This document shows, in pieces, positions 14,149 to 21,904 of a stretch of DNA of 22,067 bases. This DNA comes from CAZLNV01 sp964561095. GTDB lineage: Bacteria > Bacillota_I > Bacilli_A > RF39 > UBA660. The DNA is taken from assembly GCA_964561095.1 (NCBI GenBank), contig CAZLNV010000014.1:1-22067 (forward strand), given 5' to 3'. Both the position numbers and the translations under genes were made by a program. The notes under the pieces were generated by a model. The model had not been told where the DNA came from, made no database searches, and was given only the letters and a program-made list of their open reading frames with translations. Within the stretch, counting starts at the first letter, position 1. Every line of letters starts with the position of its first letter.

Positions 14149-14669
14149 AAAAATAATCTTGAAACATCTTTGTTTATACACACTTCATTTTCAATTACTT
14201 CTAATTCTTGATTACTTAAATTTAATGAATATAATAAAGCATTTATATATGCAGATGTTTGAAATACATAAACGTTCTTATTCCAAAAAATATTACTTAT
14301 ATAACAAGCTTTTTCATCATCCAATAGTATTGATACTGTATCTAATAAAATAAAATATTTAATATTTCCTGCTTCAAATAAGTCTTCACTTGAAACAATA
14401 AAATTCACGTAACTAGCGACAGCTTCATTCTTAACATTTTTGAAAATATTAATTATTAAAGTTACAATTTGTGGGTTGTCATCAATAATAAATGGGTTTA
14501 CTATTGATTCTATTGCATCAAATCTAATTTTTGTGTTACTTATTTCTAATAGATTTTTTATTTGGTCAATACTTAATTTTTTTAATTGTTCAATATCCAT
14601 ATTAAGAAAATAAGATTCAAATCTTAACTTATCATCACTAACAAGTTTATTTAGCAGTTTATTTTGCAT
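14139..14669 (-). CDS. Hypothetical protein, 176 aa, helical
   Basis: No family recognised. The protein is almost entirely helical by composition, leucine/isoleucine-rich with regularly spaced asparagine and aspartate, reminiscent of HEAT or ARM-like helical pairs, though no repeat can be aligned by eye. No signal peptide or membrane helix. AAAGGAGA precedes the ATG, and the gene has its own promoter and terminator, so it is a monocistronic unit between spoVB (divergent) and hisS. An own promoter at sigma-A consensus suggests it is expressed in growth. Confidence 0.8.
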   Translation of the reverse strand: MQNKLLNKLVSDDKLRFESYFLNMDIEQLKKLSIDQIKNLLEISNTKIRFDAIESIVNPFIIDDNPQIVTLIINIFKNVKNEAVASYVNFIVSSEDLFEAGNIKYFILLDTVSILLDDEKACYISNIFWNKNVYVFQTSAYINALLYSLNLSNQELEVIENEVCINKDVSRLFLKK

Positions 14670-14695
14670 ATGTATCTCCTTTTAATTTTTGAAAT

Positions 14696-14724
14696 ATTAT
14701 ACATCAAATCATTATAAAAGTAAA
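14696..14724 (-). promoter_or_regulatory. Promoter of the 176-aa hypothetical gene
   Basis: Minus strand TTTACT (14724-14719), 17-base spacer, TATAAT (14701-14696), about 27 bases before the ATG. Confidence 0.72.
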
Positions 14725-14744
14725 TTAAATTCATATATTTTTAT

Positions 14745-16049
14745 ATGATAAAGAAATTGTTAAATAATAATTTTGTCAAATCTACTTTAATACTTTTAAC
14801 TGGTGGCTTTTTATCAAAATTATTAGGATTTATATTGAAAATTATTATAACTAGAGAGATAGGGAGCAAAGGGATTGGATTGTATAGTATGCTTTTACCT
14901 ACTTTTTCATTTTTTACAACAATTGCAATATTTTCATATCCTACCGCGATAAGTTCTTTAATTGCAGAAGGAAAACGAAGTAGTAAAAAAATAATATTAT
15001 CAATAATTCCAATTGCTACTTGTATAAATTTGTTTTTAATAGTACTAATAATATTGCTAGCTCCTTTTCTTTCTACCATATTATTAAAGGAACCTAATCT
15101 ATATTATCCAGTTATTTGTGTGGGTTTAACTTTGCCTTTTGTAGGATTATCCTCAATTATAAAGGGATATTTTTGGGGTAAACAAAGAATGGGACCATAT
15201 ATAATATCGAATATAGTTGAACAAATCGTTAGAATCGGTATCTTAATTTTAGTTATTCCAAAACTAATAAAAATTAGTTTAATTTCAACTATATGTGCTA
15301 TTATATTAGTAAATATAATAAGTGAAAGCGTGTCCATATTGGTCATGATAAAAGGATTCCCTAAAGGAAGTAAGATAACTAAAAATGATCTAAAAATTGA
15401 TAAGAGAGAAATAAAAGATGTAATGAATATTTCAATACCTTCAACTAGTAGTAAAGTTATAGGTTCACTTTTTTACTTTTTTGAACCAATTATTATTACA
15501 AATATGCTCTTATATTTAGGATATTCAAAAGAATATATAATTAATCAATATGGTGTTGTTAATGCTTATAGTATGTCACTTTTATTGTTACCACAGTTTT
15601 TTACTCAATCCATTAGCACTGCATTAGTTCCAGAACTTTCAAAAAATTATTCATTAGGTAATAAAAAAAAGTGTATTAAAAGAATCAAACAAATAGTAAG
15701 ATTGTCTTTTTTAATAGGACTAATTTCAACTATTATCATTTATTTATTTCCAGAGCAATTGTTGAGTACACTATTTAATACTACACAAGGAGTCGATTAT
15801 ATTAGAATACTTGCACCTTTTACGTTATTATATTTTATAGAAATTCCATTGGTAAATGCTTTACAATCTTTAAATAGAGCAAAAGAATGTATGAAAATAA
15901 GTATAATTGGCGGATTAGTAAGAACGATTTCTATAATACTTTTTTCTTTTTTAAAAATTGGAATGAAGGCATTGGTATTTGCTATTATTGTAAATTTAAT
16001 ATTATCAACATACTTATATTATAAAAGTCTTAAAAAAATTTTTATTTAA
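14745..16049 (+). CDS. spoVB: Stage V sporulation protein B-like lipid flippase (MOP superfamily)
   Basis: A 434-aa polytopic membrane protein with about 12 helices, of the polysaccharide-transporter/MurJ group. The N terminus (residues 11-55) contains KSTLILLTGGFLSKLLGFIL and REIGSKGIGLYSMLLP, the usual opening of SpoVB-type flippases; the long helical middle and the AKECMKISIIGGLVRT region fit too. In Bacillus SpoVB is needed for spore cortex synthesis, presumably moving lipid II or related lipid-linked precursors. At 434 aa it is shorter than the roughly 520-aa Bacillus protein. The gene neighbours DUF421 and TIGR04086 genes as in B. subtilis spoVB-yrbG-yrzE. No Shine-Dalgarno precedes the ATG; a CATATATT box (14732-14739) ends 5 bases before it. 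A general MurJ-like role cannot be excluded. Confidence 0.84.
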   Translation: MIKKLLNNNFVKSTLILLTGGFLSKLLGFILKIIITREIGSKGIGLYSMLLPTFSFFTTIAIFSYPTAISSLIAEGKRSSKKIILSIIPIATCINLFLIVLIILLAPFLSTILLKEPNLYYPVICVGLTLPFVGLSSIIKGYFWGKQRMGPYIISNIVEQIVRIGILILVIPKLIKISLISTICAIILVNIISESVSILVMIKGFPKGSKITKNDLKIDKREIKDVMNISIPSTSSKVIGSLFYFFEPIIITNMLLYLGYSKEYIINQYGVVNAYSMSLLLLPQFFTQSISTALVPELSKNYSLGNKKKCIKRIKQIVRLSFLIGLISTIIIYLFPEQLLSTLFNTTQGVDYIRILAPFTLLYFIEIPLVNALQSLNRAKECMKISIIGGLVRTISIILFSFLKIGMKALVFAIIVNLILSTYLYYKSLKKIFI

Positions 16050-16689
16050 TATCATTTTTCTTTATTATGTAAGTATCATTATTTTTATAGAATGCATAAA
16101 ATACATTACTTAAATCTATATTTTTTTCTTTTAATAATTCATTTACCCACTTTTTATCTTTTTTTAAATATTTTAAAGTATCATTCTGTATCACACCATC
16201 AAGTATTAATGGAAATGGGTTTAAAGAGTTTAATTTTAAAAAATTATATTTAAATACCGATAAACTACCATCATTTTCTAGTATAGCGTATTCAACATCA
16301 GAAATACTTTTTATACTTTTACCTCTAAGCTCTAAAAGTAAATCATCTAAAGTATATCTTTGCTTAACCATTTCATTAAAATTAATAATTCCTTTATCTA
16401 TTATTAAAGATGGTTTACCATCTAACAAATTTCTAAATTTATTTTTTTTCATTGTTATAAAGGCAAATGAGACTTGAAGGACTAGCAAAACAATTATTGG
16501 CACAATTGTTAGTAATAAAGTGTCTTCTTTTTTTTCAATGCTTATTGCAACTAATTCTGCCATTAAAATACTTATTGCTAAATCTGGAACACTCAACTGA
16601 CCAATCTCTCTTTTGCCCATTAATCTAAAAACCATAATAATAAATATATAAAAAAATGCTGTTCTAAAAATAACTATTAAAAAGTCCAT
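16042..16689 (-). CDS. DUF421 membrane protein of the YrbG/YetF family
   Basis: A 215-aa protein with three N-terminal membrane helices (about 4-22, 37-52 and 57-79) and a cytosolic C-terminal domain. Family signatures are FRLMGKREIGQLSVPDLAIS (21-40), DGKPSLIIDKGIIN (90-103), DDLLLELRGK (115-124) and EYAILENDGSLSVF (133-146). Length and neighbourhood match B. subtilis YrbG, next to spoVB and yrzE. YetF-family proteins have been linked to spore membrane proteins, but the molecular role is not settled. GGAGG lies 5 bases upstream of the ATG. The gene is convergent with spoVB and overlaps its end by 8 bases; it is divergent from the TIGR04086 gene. In Bacillus the three genes are, I believe, co-directional, so orientation has been rearranged. 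Confidence 0.88.
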   Translation of the reverse strand: MDFLIVIFRTAFFYIFIIMVFRLMGKREIGQLSVPDLAISILMAELVAISIEKKEDTLLLTIVPIIVLLVLQVSFAFITMKKNKFRNLLDGKPSLIIDKGIINFNEMVKQRYTLDDLLLELRGKSIKSISDVEYAILENDGSLSVFKYNFLKLNSLNPFPLILDGVIQNDTLKYLKKDKKWVNELLKEKNIDLSNVFYAFYKNNDTYIIKKNDIK

Positions 16690-16776
16690 ATTGCCTCCAT
16701 AAATATTATGTTAAATTTTTATTATGTTTAATCATATTATTTGTAATAATGAATAAATTTTATTATGGGGGACAAA

Positions 16777-17148
16777 ATGGAAAAAATAAAAAAATATTTA
16801 AAACCTATTTTATACTTTTATATCTTTTTAGTTACTTATTTAGTAATTATTACTTCATTAAATTATTTTGAAATACTTACTTACAAAACAATATCGTTAA
16901 TTAGTTTTATAATTGTCATTTTATTATTTATGAGTATAGGATTTTTAATAGCGTCAAAAAGTCAAAAAAAAGGATATATTAATGGTTTGATAATAGGTGG
17001 TTTTAACATAATACTATTTTTGTTTTTAACTGTTATATTGGGAGAAACACCTAAATTATCAACAGGAATATATTTCTTAATATTATTACTCTCTTCTACT
17101 ATAGGTGGGATGTTTGGAATCAATTATAAAAATAAGGCAAGATTATGA
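16777..17148 (+). CDS. TIGR04086 (YrzE-like) four-helix membrane protein
   Basis: A 123-aa membrane protein with four hydrophobic segments (about 10-30, 38-60, 68-88 and 97-115). The KKGYINGLIIGG (64-75) and SSTIGGMFGIN (106-116) motifs are those of the TIGR04086 family, represented by B. subtilis YrzE and usually found between spoVB and tgt, as here. Function is unknown; restriction to spore-forming Firmicutes suggests a spore membrane role. I chose the ATG at 16777 because GGGGGA lies 5 bases before it; the ATG at 16765 is part of that ribosome site. The stop is TGA and overlaps the convergent tgt stop region by 6 bases. Confidence 0.8.
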   Translation: MEKIKKYLKPILYFYIFLVTYLVIITSLNYFEILTYKTISLISFIIVILLFMSIGFLIASKSQKKGYINGLIIGGFNIILFLFLTVILGETPKLSTGIYFLILLLSSTIGGMFGINYKNKARL

Positions 17149-17160
17149 TCTTGTCTTATT
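17131..17160. terminator. Bidirectional terminator shared by the TIGR04086 gene and tgt
   Basis: Bases 17131-17143 and 17148-17160 pair over 13 bp with one G-U, loop TATG. T-rich tracts follow on both strands. Both stop codons lie inside the hairpin. Confidence 0.8.
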
Positions 17161-18267
17161 ATATTTTTTAATAAAATTTTCTCTATATTCTAATATCTTG
17201 TCTTCTTTAATAGCGTTTCTTATTTCATCCATTTCTTTTGTTAAAAATCTAATATTATGTATGGATAATAAGGTTGAAGCAAGCATTTCATCATTTACAA
17301 TAAGATGTCTTATATAAGCTTTAGTAAAATTTTTACAAGTATAGCAATCACAATCTTTTTCTATAGGAGTAAAATCATGTTCAAATTTTTTATTTCTTAA
17401 ATTAATTTTACCTTCTCTAGTAAATGCATTTGAATGTCTAGCTAGTCTTGTTGGAAGTACACAATCAAATATATCAATTCCTCTTATAGCACCTTCTATT
17501 AAGTCTATTGGATCCCCTACTCCCATTAAATATCTTATTTTGCCTTTTGGCATATAAGGAGTAGCATATTCAATCATTTTGTACTTTGTATTAGTATCTT
17601 CTCCAACACTAACTCCACCAACGGAATAACCGTCAAAATTTAATTTAGCAGTTTCTATTGCAGAATATTTTCTCAAATCTTCAAATTCTCCGCCTTGAAT
17701 AATGCCAAATAAAGCTTGCGTATCACTTTTACTATGCACATTTTTTCCTCTTTGTGCCCATCTTAATGTTCTTTCAATAGAATTTTTCATATATTCATAG
17801 CTAATTGGATACGGAGGGCATTCGTCAAAGCTCATTATAATGTCCGCCCCTAATTTATTTTGTATCTCAATAGATTTTTCTGGTGTTAAAAATAGTTTGC
17901 TGCCATCTAAATGACTTTTAAATGTTACTCCTTCTTCTTCAATATCTTTTGGATTAGCTAAACTAAATACTTGGAATCCCCCACAATCGGTTAATATTGG
18001 ACCATTATTATAATTCATAAATTTATGTAATCCACCCGCTTCATCAACTACATCTTCACCTGGGCGAAGCCATAAATGATATGTATTAGCAAGTATTACA
18101 TCACTCCCAGCTTCTTTTATTTGTTCTGGTGTTAAACTTTTAACTGTAGCTTGTGTTCCGACTGGCATAAACATTGGAGTATAATGTATTCCATATTTTG
18201 TATTAAAACTTCCAAGTCTGGCATCTGATTCAGTGCTAGTTTTTATAACTTTAAATTTTAAATCCAT
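17143..18267 (-). CDS. tgt: tRNA-guanine transglycosylase (queuine/preQ1)
   Basis: A TIM-barrel enzyme of 374 aa that swaps guanine 34 for preQ1 in GUN-anticodon tRNAs. Visible: base-recognition loop DCGGFQVFSL (94-103, D94), substrate-specificity loop YSVGGVSVGED (214-224), nucleophile D268 in IFDCVLPTRLARHSNAFT, and zinc ligands C306, C308, C311 (CDCYTC) and H337. AAGGAG lies 7 bases before the ATG and overlaps the preceding ATP-grasp stop codon. It is last in the operon queA-amidoligase-ATP-grasp-tgt. The V/G residues of the specificity loop are the type seen in bacterial preQ1-using enzymes. Confidence 0.97.
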   Translation of the reverse strand: MDLKFKVIKTSTESDARLGSFNTKYGIHYTPMFMPVGTQATVKSLTPEQIKEAGSDVILANTYHLWLRPGEDVVDEAGGLHKFMNYNNGPILTDCGGFQVFSLANPKDIEEEGVTFKSHLDGSKLFLTPEKSIEIQNKLGADIIMSFDECPPYPISYEYMKNSIERTLRWAQRGKNVHSKSDTQALFGIIQGGEFEDLRKYSAIETAKLNFDGYSVGGVSVGEDTNTKYKMIEYATPYMPKGKIRYLMGVGDPIDLIEGAIRGIDIFDCVLPTRLARHSNAFTREGKINLRNKKFEHDFTPIEKDCDCYTCKNFTKAYIRHLIVNDEMLASTLLSIHNIRFLTKEMDEIRNAIKEDKILEYRENFIKKYNKTRS

Positions 18268-18270
18268 AAG

Positions 18271-19155
18271 CTACTCCTTAATACTTTCTAAGACCAACTT
18301 TAAATTTCTAATTAATCTTCTATTCGTATTAATCTTTCTGGTTCTGCCAGGTACAGAATTAACCTCACATACATAATAATTTGTTCCATCAAATAAAATA
18401 TCTACAGCACAATACCATAATCCAATAGTTTCTGCAGTTCTTTGCGCTAATGTAATAAGATTTTCGTTTTTTTCCTTAAGTCTTAATACTCTTGCGCCTA
18501 AATTAAAATTTGTTCTAAAATCATTTTCGTTTTCTCTGATGGCTGAACCCTTATATTTTCCATTTATGACATAACTTCTAAAATCTTTTCCTTTTGAAGT
18601 ATCTATAAATTCTTGGAATAAGCATATGCCTTTAAAATCAAGTAACGCAATTTTAAACTCTGACTCATTTGAAATCAAAAATATATTTTTACCTTTCGAA
18701 CCAAATGAAGGTTTTAAAATAAATTTTTCATTTCCTAGTAATTGAGCGACGTCTTTATATGTATAGTTTCGTCTAGTAATGCCACTCGATAAATAAATTG
18801 TTTTAGGAACCCTTATATTATTGCCAGTTAAAATTTGATATGTTTTCAATTTGTTTCTAGAAGTATTCATTGATTCAGTACTGTTTAACACCTTAATTCC
18901 TAAAAGTTCAAATTGTCTTGCTAAATATAAATCATATTTTTTAAAGAATATGATTTTAGGAAAGATTTTAATTTCTTTTTTATCATAAAATATTTTGTTA
19001 TTCTTTCCATCACAAAAAATACTAAATAAATGATCTGGAAATATTGAAAGATCAAGGTTTTTTCTTTCTTTTGCATAAGAAATTAAGGTATTTAGTGTAC
19101 CTTTTTCTTTTTTCTTTTCATACATATCTTTAGCATATATAATCCACACGTCCAT
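18271..19155 (-). CDS. RimK-like ATP-grasp ligase, 294 aa
   Basis: An ATP-dependent carboxylate-amine ligase by fold. Visible ATP-grasp elements: KFILKPSFGSKGKNIFLI (144-161) with the nucleotide-binding lysine and glycine loop, the QEFID hinge (181-185), KDFRSYVING (190-199), the AIRENENDFRTNFNLGA segment (206-221) typical of RimK/glutamate-ligase types, and metal ligands D252, E264 and N266 in VDILFDGTNYYVCEVNSVPG. Residues 1-110 form the pre-ATP-grasp domain. Substrates are unknown; the RimK group ligates amino acids to peptides, cofactors or proteins. AGAGGT lies 4-8 bases before the ATG, 9 bases after the amidoligase-like gene. YheC/YheD spore ATP-grasp proteins are a looser alternative. 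Its insertion between queA and tgt with the fusion enzyme suggests they act together. Confidence 0.86.
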   Translation of the reverse strand: MDVWIIYAKDMYEKKKEKGTLNTLISYAKERKNLDLSIFPDHLFSIFCDGKNNKIFYDKKEIKIFPKIIFFKKYDLYLARQFELLGIKVLNSTESMNTSRNKLKTYQILTGNNIRVPKTIYLSSGITRRNYTYKDVAQLLGNEKFILKPSFGSKGKNIFLISNESEFKIALLDFKGICLFQEFIDTSKGKDFRSYVINGKYKGSAIRENENDFRTNFNLGARVLRLKEKNENLITLAQRTAETIGLWYCAVDILFDGTNYYVCEVNSVPGRTRKINTNRRLIRNLKLVLESIKE

Positions 19156-19164
19156 ACTTACCTC

Positions 19165-20736
19165 TTATAATTTCTTTTTTATTTCATTGGTTAATTTATC
19201 ATCTAAACTAATTACTTTAGCTTGCTTATCCTTAAGACTAATAACTACAAACCCATTATTATTTATTTCATCAAATACTTTATCATTTTCAACATTATCA
19301 AGTGCTGTATCATATATTTTATTTAGCGTAACAAATGATTGATAATCAAAATCTTTTTGCTCTTTATCATAATAAAGGGCACTTAAAATCTTTTTTATTA
19401 AAATTACTAATTCCACCGCATTTAAGCTAGTTTTTACATTTCTTATTTCAACTAGTTTTTTGTCTAAATAATTAACCCATAAATATTTATTACTTACTTT
19501 ATTTTGATATTTATAATATTCTTTAAAATCCCATATAAATTTATATTGCTTATATATATTTTCTTCAAAATTATTTTCTTTTTCTGATAAATATGCAGTT
19601 AAACGTTTATGAGATTCATTAATATCTATTATATCATATTGATTAAAATTCATATGAATTCCACAATTTTTTTCTTTAGATACTTGTATTAAGCCTTTAG
19701 AAAATTTCATTATTTCTTGTAGGTTATTCCATAGTTCATATATTTCTTCTACTTTTAGGGGGTCTAATACTATTTCAAATGAATAGTCCCCAATAATTGT
19801 ACCATCTTTAACAAAATAACCCTTTTCCCCAACTAATTCTTTTATGTTATTTAAAAGTTTTTTAATAAATGAATATTTATCTCTTTCCAAAGTAACTGAT
19901 ACTTCAATTTCTAGTCCAACTTGATCATAATCAATTTTACTTGGTAATTGTCTATTATATCCAAAAGCTGGTTTAATATCTAATACCCTATCATATTTTT
20001 TTTCGTAATCAAAACTTCCTTTTGTCTTCTTTTTATTTTTAATGAATACTTTTTTACCCTTTTTATCTTTAAATATAACAGATGAAAATTTTGTTTTATT
20101 TTCCAAGAAATTTATAACATCCAAAATACCATTAATTAATTCACTAACTTGTTCTTTGTTACTATGAAATTCTCTTAATTTTTCTCCTATTTCTATTTGA
20201 AAAGATTTAATACTTAAATCTTTATTTATTCTAGAAGATATTGTTCTATAAGAAGCTTTATGAATTTTATCTATTGTGACAATACCTAAATTGTGTTTTT
20301 TTAATTCTTTTAACAAATCCTTAATTAAGTCTTTATCATTATTTACATTCTTATAATTATTAGTCCCTAAATCCAAATCTGTATATTCGTTTTTGTTCAT
20401 CGAATGAAAATCTAAGACATATTCGATATCATTTTCTCTAACATATTTTTTTAAATATTCATAATAAAAATTATTTTCCAAATCATAATTTGGATCATAA
20501 TCTATATCTTTATTAATATAAATTACATGACAATTAGTTAACTCTGTTATTACTCTAATTAGAGAATATGTTAAATAGTCTTTAATTTTAACCTGTCCAT
20601 TTCTTATGTGCGCAAAAGTATGAGGAGCAGATAACAAGATTTTATTTGTTCCCTTTTTAACATTTATCTCTTCAAATTTTACTAAATTTTTATCTTTTCT
20701 ATGATTTTTTAATAATATTCTTAATTCTTTCAACAT
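19165..20736 (-). CDS. Two-domain protein: N-formylglutamate-amidohydrolase-like plus amidoligase-like
   Basis: A 523-aa cytosolic protein. Residues about 25-215 resemble N-formylglutamate amidohydrolase/zinc-peptidase folds: LLSAPHTFAHIRNG (34-47, candidate ligand H39), YVLDFHSMNKNE (106-117, H111), and FQIEIGEKLRE (179-189, E182). A lysine-rich linker (about 222-245) follows. Residues about 265-470 resemble the glutamine-synthetase-like Amidoligase_2 family: VGLEIEV (273-279), DGT (311-313), SFEIVLDPL (319-327), NCGIHMNF (357-364) and KLVEIRNV (427-434). Both calls are motif-based. I chose the ATG at 20736, preceded by TAAGGAG inside the end of queA, over the ATG at 20823. A hydrolase-ligase fusion beside an ATP-grasp gene suggests synthesis and trimming of an amide-linked metabolite or peptide; substrate unknown. 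Confidence 0.78.
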   Translation of the reverse strand: MLKELRILLKNHRKDKNLVKFEEINVKKGTNKILLSAPHTFAHIRNGQVKIKDYLTYSLIRVITELTNCHVIYINKDIDYDPNYDLENNFYYEYLKKYVRENDIEYVLDFHSMNKNEYTDLDLGTNNYKNVNNDKDLIKDLLKELKKHNLGIVTIDKIHKASYRTISSRINKDLSIKSFQIEIGEKLREFHSNKEQVSELINGILDVINFLENKTKFSSVIFKDKKGKKVFIKNKKKTKGSFDYEKKYDRVLDIKPAFGYNRQLPSKIDYDQVGLEIEVSVTLERDKYSFIKKLLNNIKELVGEKGYFVKDGTIIGDYSFEIVLDPLKVEEIYELWNNLQEIMKFSKGLIQVSKEKNCGIHMNFNQYDIIDINESHKRLTAYLSEKENNFEENIYKQYKFIWDFKEYYKYQNKVSNKYLWVNYLDKKLVEIRNVKTSLNAVELVILIKKILSALYYDKEQKDFDYQSFVTLNKIYDTALDNVENDKVFDEINNNGFVVISLKDKQAKVISLDDKLTNEIKKKL

Positions 20737-20737
20737 A

Positions 20738-21787
20738 TTATTTAATCTCCTTATTTGTAATAAACATTGCATCTCCGAAACTAAAGAATCTATATTTTTC
20801 TCTAACCGCTTCCTTGTATGCATTTAATATATTTTCTGTTCCAGCCAAAGCCGAAACAAGCATTATTAGTGTACTTTTAGGTAAATGAAAATTAGTTATA
20901 AGACAATCTATTGCTTTAAATTCATAACCTGGGTAAATAAATATATCAGTTTCTTCTTTTGTTTCCCTAAACTTATTATATTTTTTAAAATTACTTTCTA
21001 AAGTTCTTAGGCTAGTTGTGCCAACACTTACAATCCTTTTATCACATTGTTTTGCTTCATTTAATCTTTTAGATGTGTATTCATCTATTTCATAATATTC
21101 ACTATGCATTTCATGATTTCTTATATCACTTTCAGATACTGGTCTAAAAGTGCCAAGTCCTACATGTAGAGTTACATAAAGTATTTCTATTCCTTTGTTT
21201 TTTAAAGTTTCAAGTAACTCATTAGTAAAATGAAGACCCGCAGTAGGAGCGGCTGAACTTCCTAAGTGAGAGGCATAAACAGTTTGATATCTATTGTTTT
21301 CCTTTAAACTTTTATGAATGTAAGGTGGTAAGGGCATCGCACCAATGCTTTCCAATATTTCCACAAAAATACCATCATAATTAAACTTAATGTGTGTGAT
21401 ACCATCTTTGTATAATTTTATTACTTGTCCCATTAGTTTATTACTAAAATTAATATAAGTGTCAACTTTTAATCTTTTTTGAGGAGATACCAGACATTCC
21501 CAAACGTCTTTATCTATTTCTTTTAGCAAAAGAACCTCAATTTTTGCATTAGTAATTTCTTTAATTCCAAATATTCTAGAAGGCATAACTTTAGTATCAT
21601 TTAATACCAAGACATCATTACTATTTAAATAATTAATGATGTTTTTAAATATACTATGTTCAATTTTACCGGTGTCTTTATCTAACACCAAAAGCTTTGA
21701 TTCATCACGCTTCTTAATAGGTGTTTGAGCTATCAGTGATTCAGGCAAAAAATAATCATATGAATTTGTATCAAACTTATTTTTCAT
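20738..21787 (-). CDS. queA: S-adenosylmethionine:tRNA ribosyltransferase-isomerase QueA
   Basis: Builds epoxyqueuosine on preQ1-modified tRNA using the ribosyl group of SAM; 349 aa, full length. Signatures: YDYFLPESLIAQTPIKKRDESKLL (split: YDYFLPE at 10-16, AQTP at 20-23), LNDTKVMPSRIFG (62-74), SSAAPTAGLHFT (177-188), VTLHVGLGTFRPV (205-217) and the C-terminal NFHLPKSTLIMLVSAL. AAGGGG precedes the ATG, and a promoter lies about 30 bases further up. First gene of the queA-to-tgt transcript. In most Firmicutes queA is directly followed by tgt; here two extra genes intervene. No preQ1 riboswitch is seen in the short leader. Confidence 0.97.
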   Translation of the reverse strand: MKNKFDTNSYDYFLPESLIAQTPIKKRDESKLLVLDKDTGKIEHSIFKNIINYLNSNDVLVLNDTKVMPSRIFGIKEITNAKIEVLLLKEIDKDVWECLVSPQKRLKVDTYINFSNKLMGQVIKLYKDGITHIKFNYDGIFVEILESIGAMPLPPYIHKSLKENNRYQTVYASHLGSSAAPTAGLHFTNELLETLKNKGIEILYVTLHVGLGTFRPVSESDIRNHEMHSEYYEIDEYTSKRLNEAKQCDKRIVSVGTTSLRTLESNFKKYNKFRETKEETDIFIYPGYEFKAIDCLITNFHLPKSTLIMLVSALAGTENILNAYKEAVREKYRFFSFGDAMFITNKEIK

Positions 21788-21816
21788 ATTAGTACCCCTT
21801 TTTGAATTTGTTATAT

Positions 21817-21844
21817 ATTATACATTATTTTACTAAAAAGTCTA
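21817..21844 (-). promoter_or_regulatory. Promoter of the queA-tgt operon
   Basis: Minus strand TAGACT (21844-21839), 16-base spacer, TATAAT (21822-21817). Leader of about 23 bases, so no riboswitch fits between start and queA. Confidence 0.65.
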
Positions 21845-21904
21845 GTACTTTTATTATATATTATTTATCAAAATATTTATAAATTTATTTCAAATTTTAC
21901 ACTT

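Noticed and set aside
14741..15346. Two minus-strand ORFs antisense to spoVB
   Set aside because: Antisense shadows of a membrane protein gene; no ribosome sites.
17105..17317. 70-aa plus-strand ORF over the TIGR04086/tgt junction
   Set aside because: Overlaps a terminator and tgt; no ribosome site.
21788..21816. preQ1 riboswitch before queA
   Set aside because: Leader too short and no preQ1 aptamer pattern.
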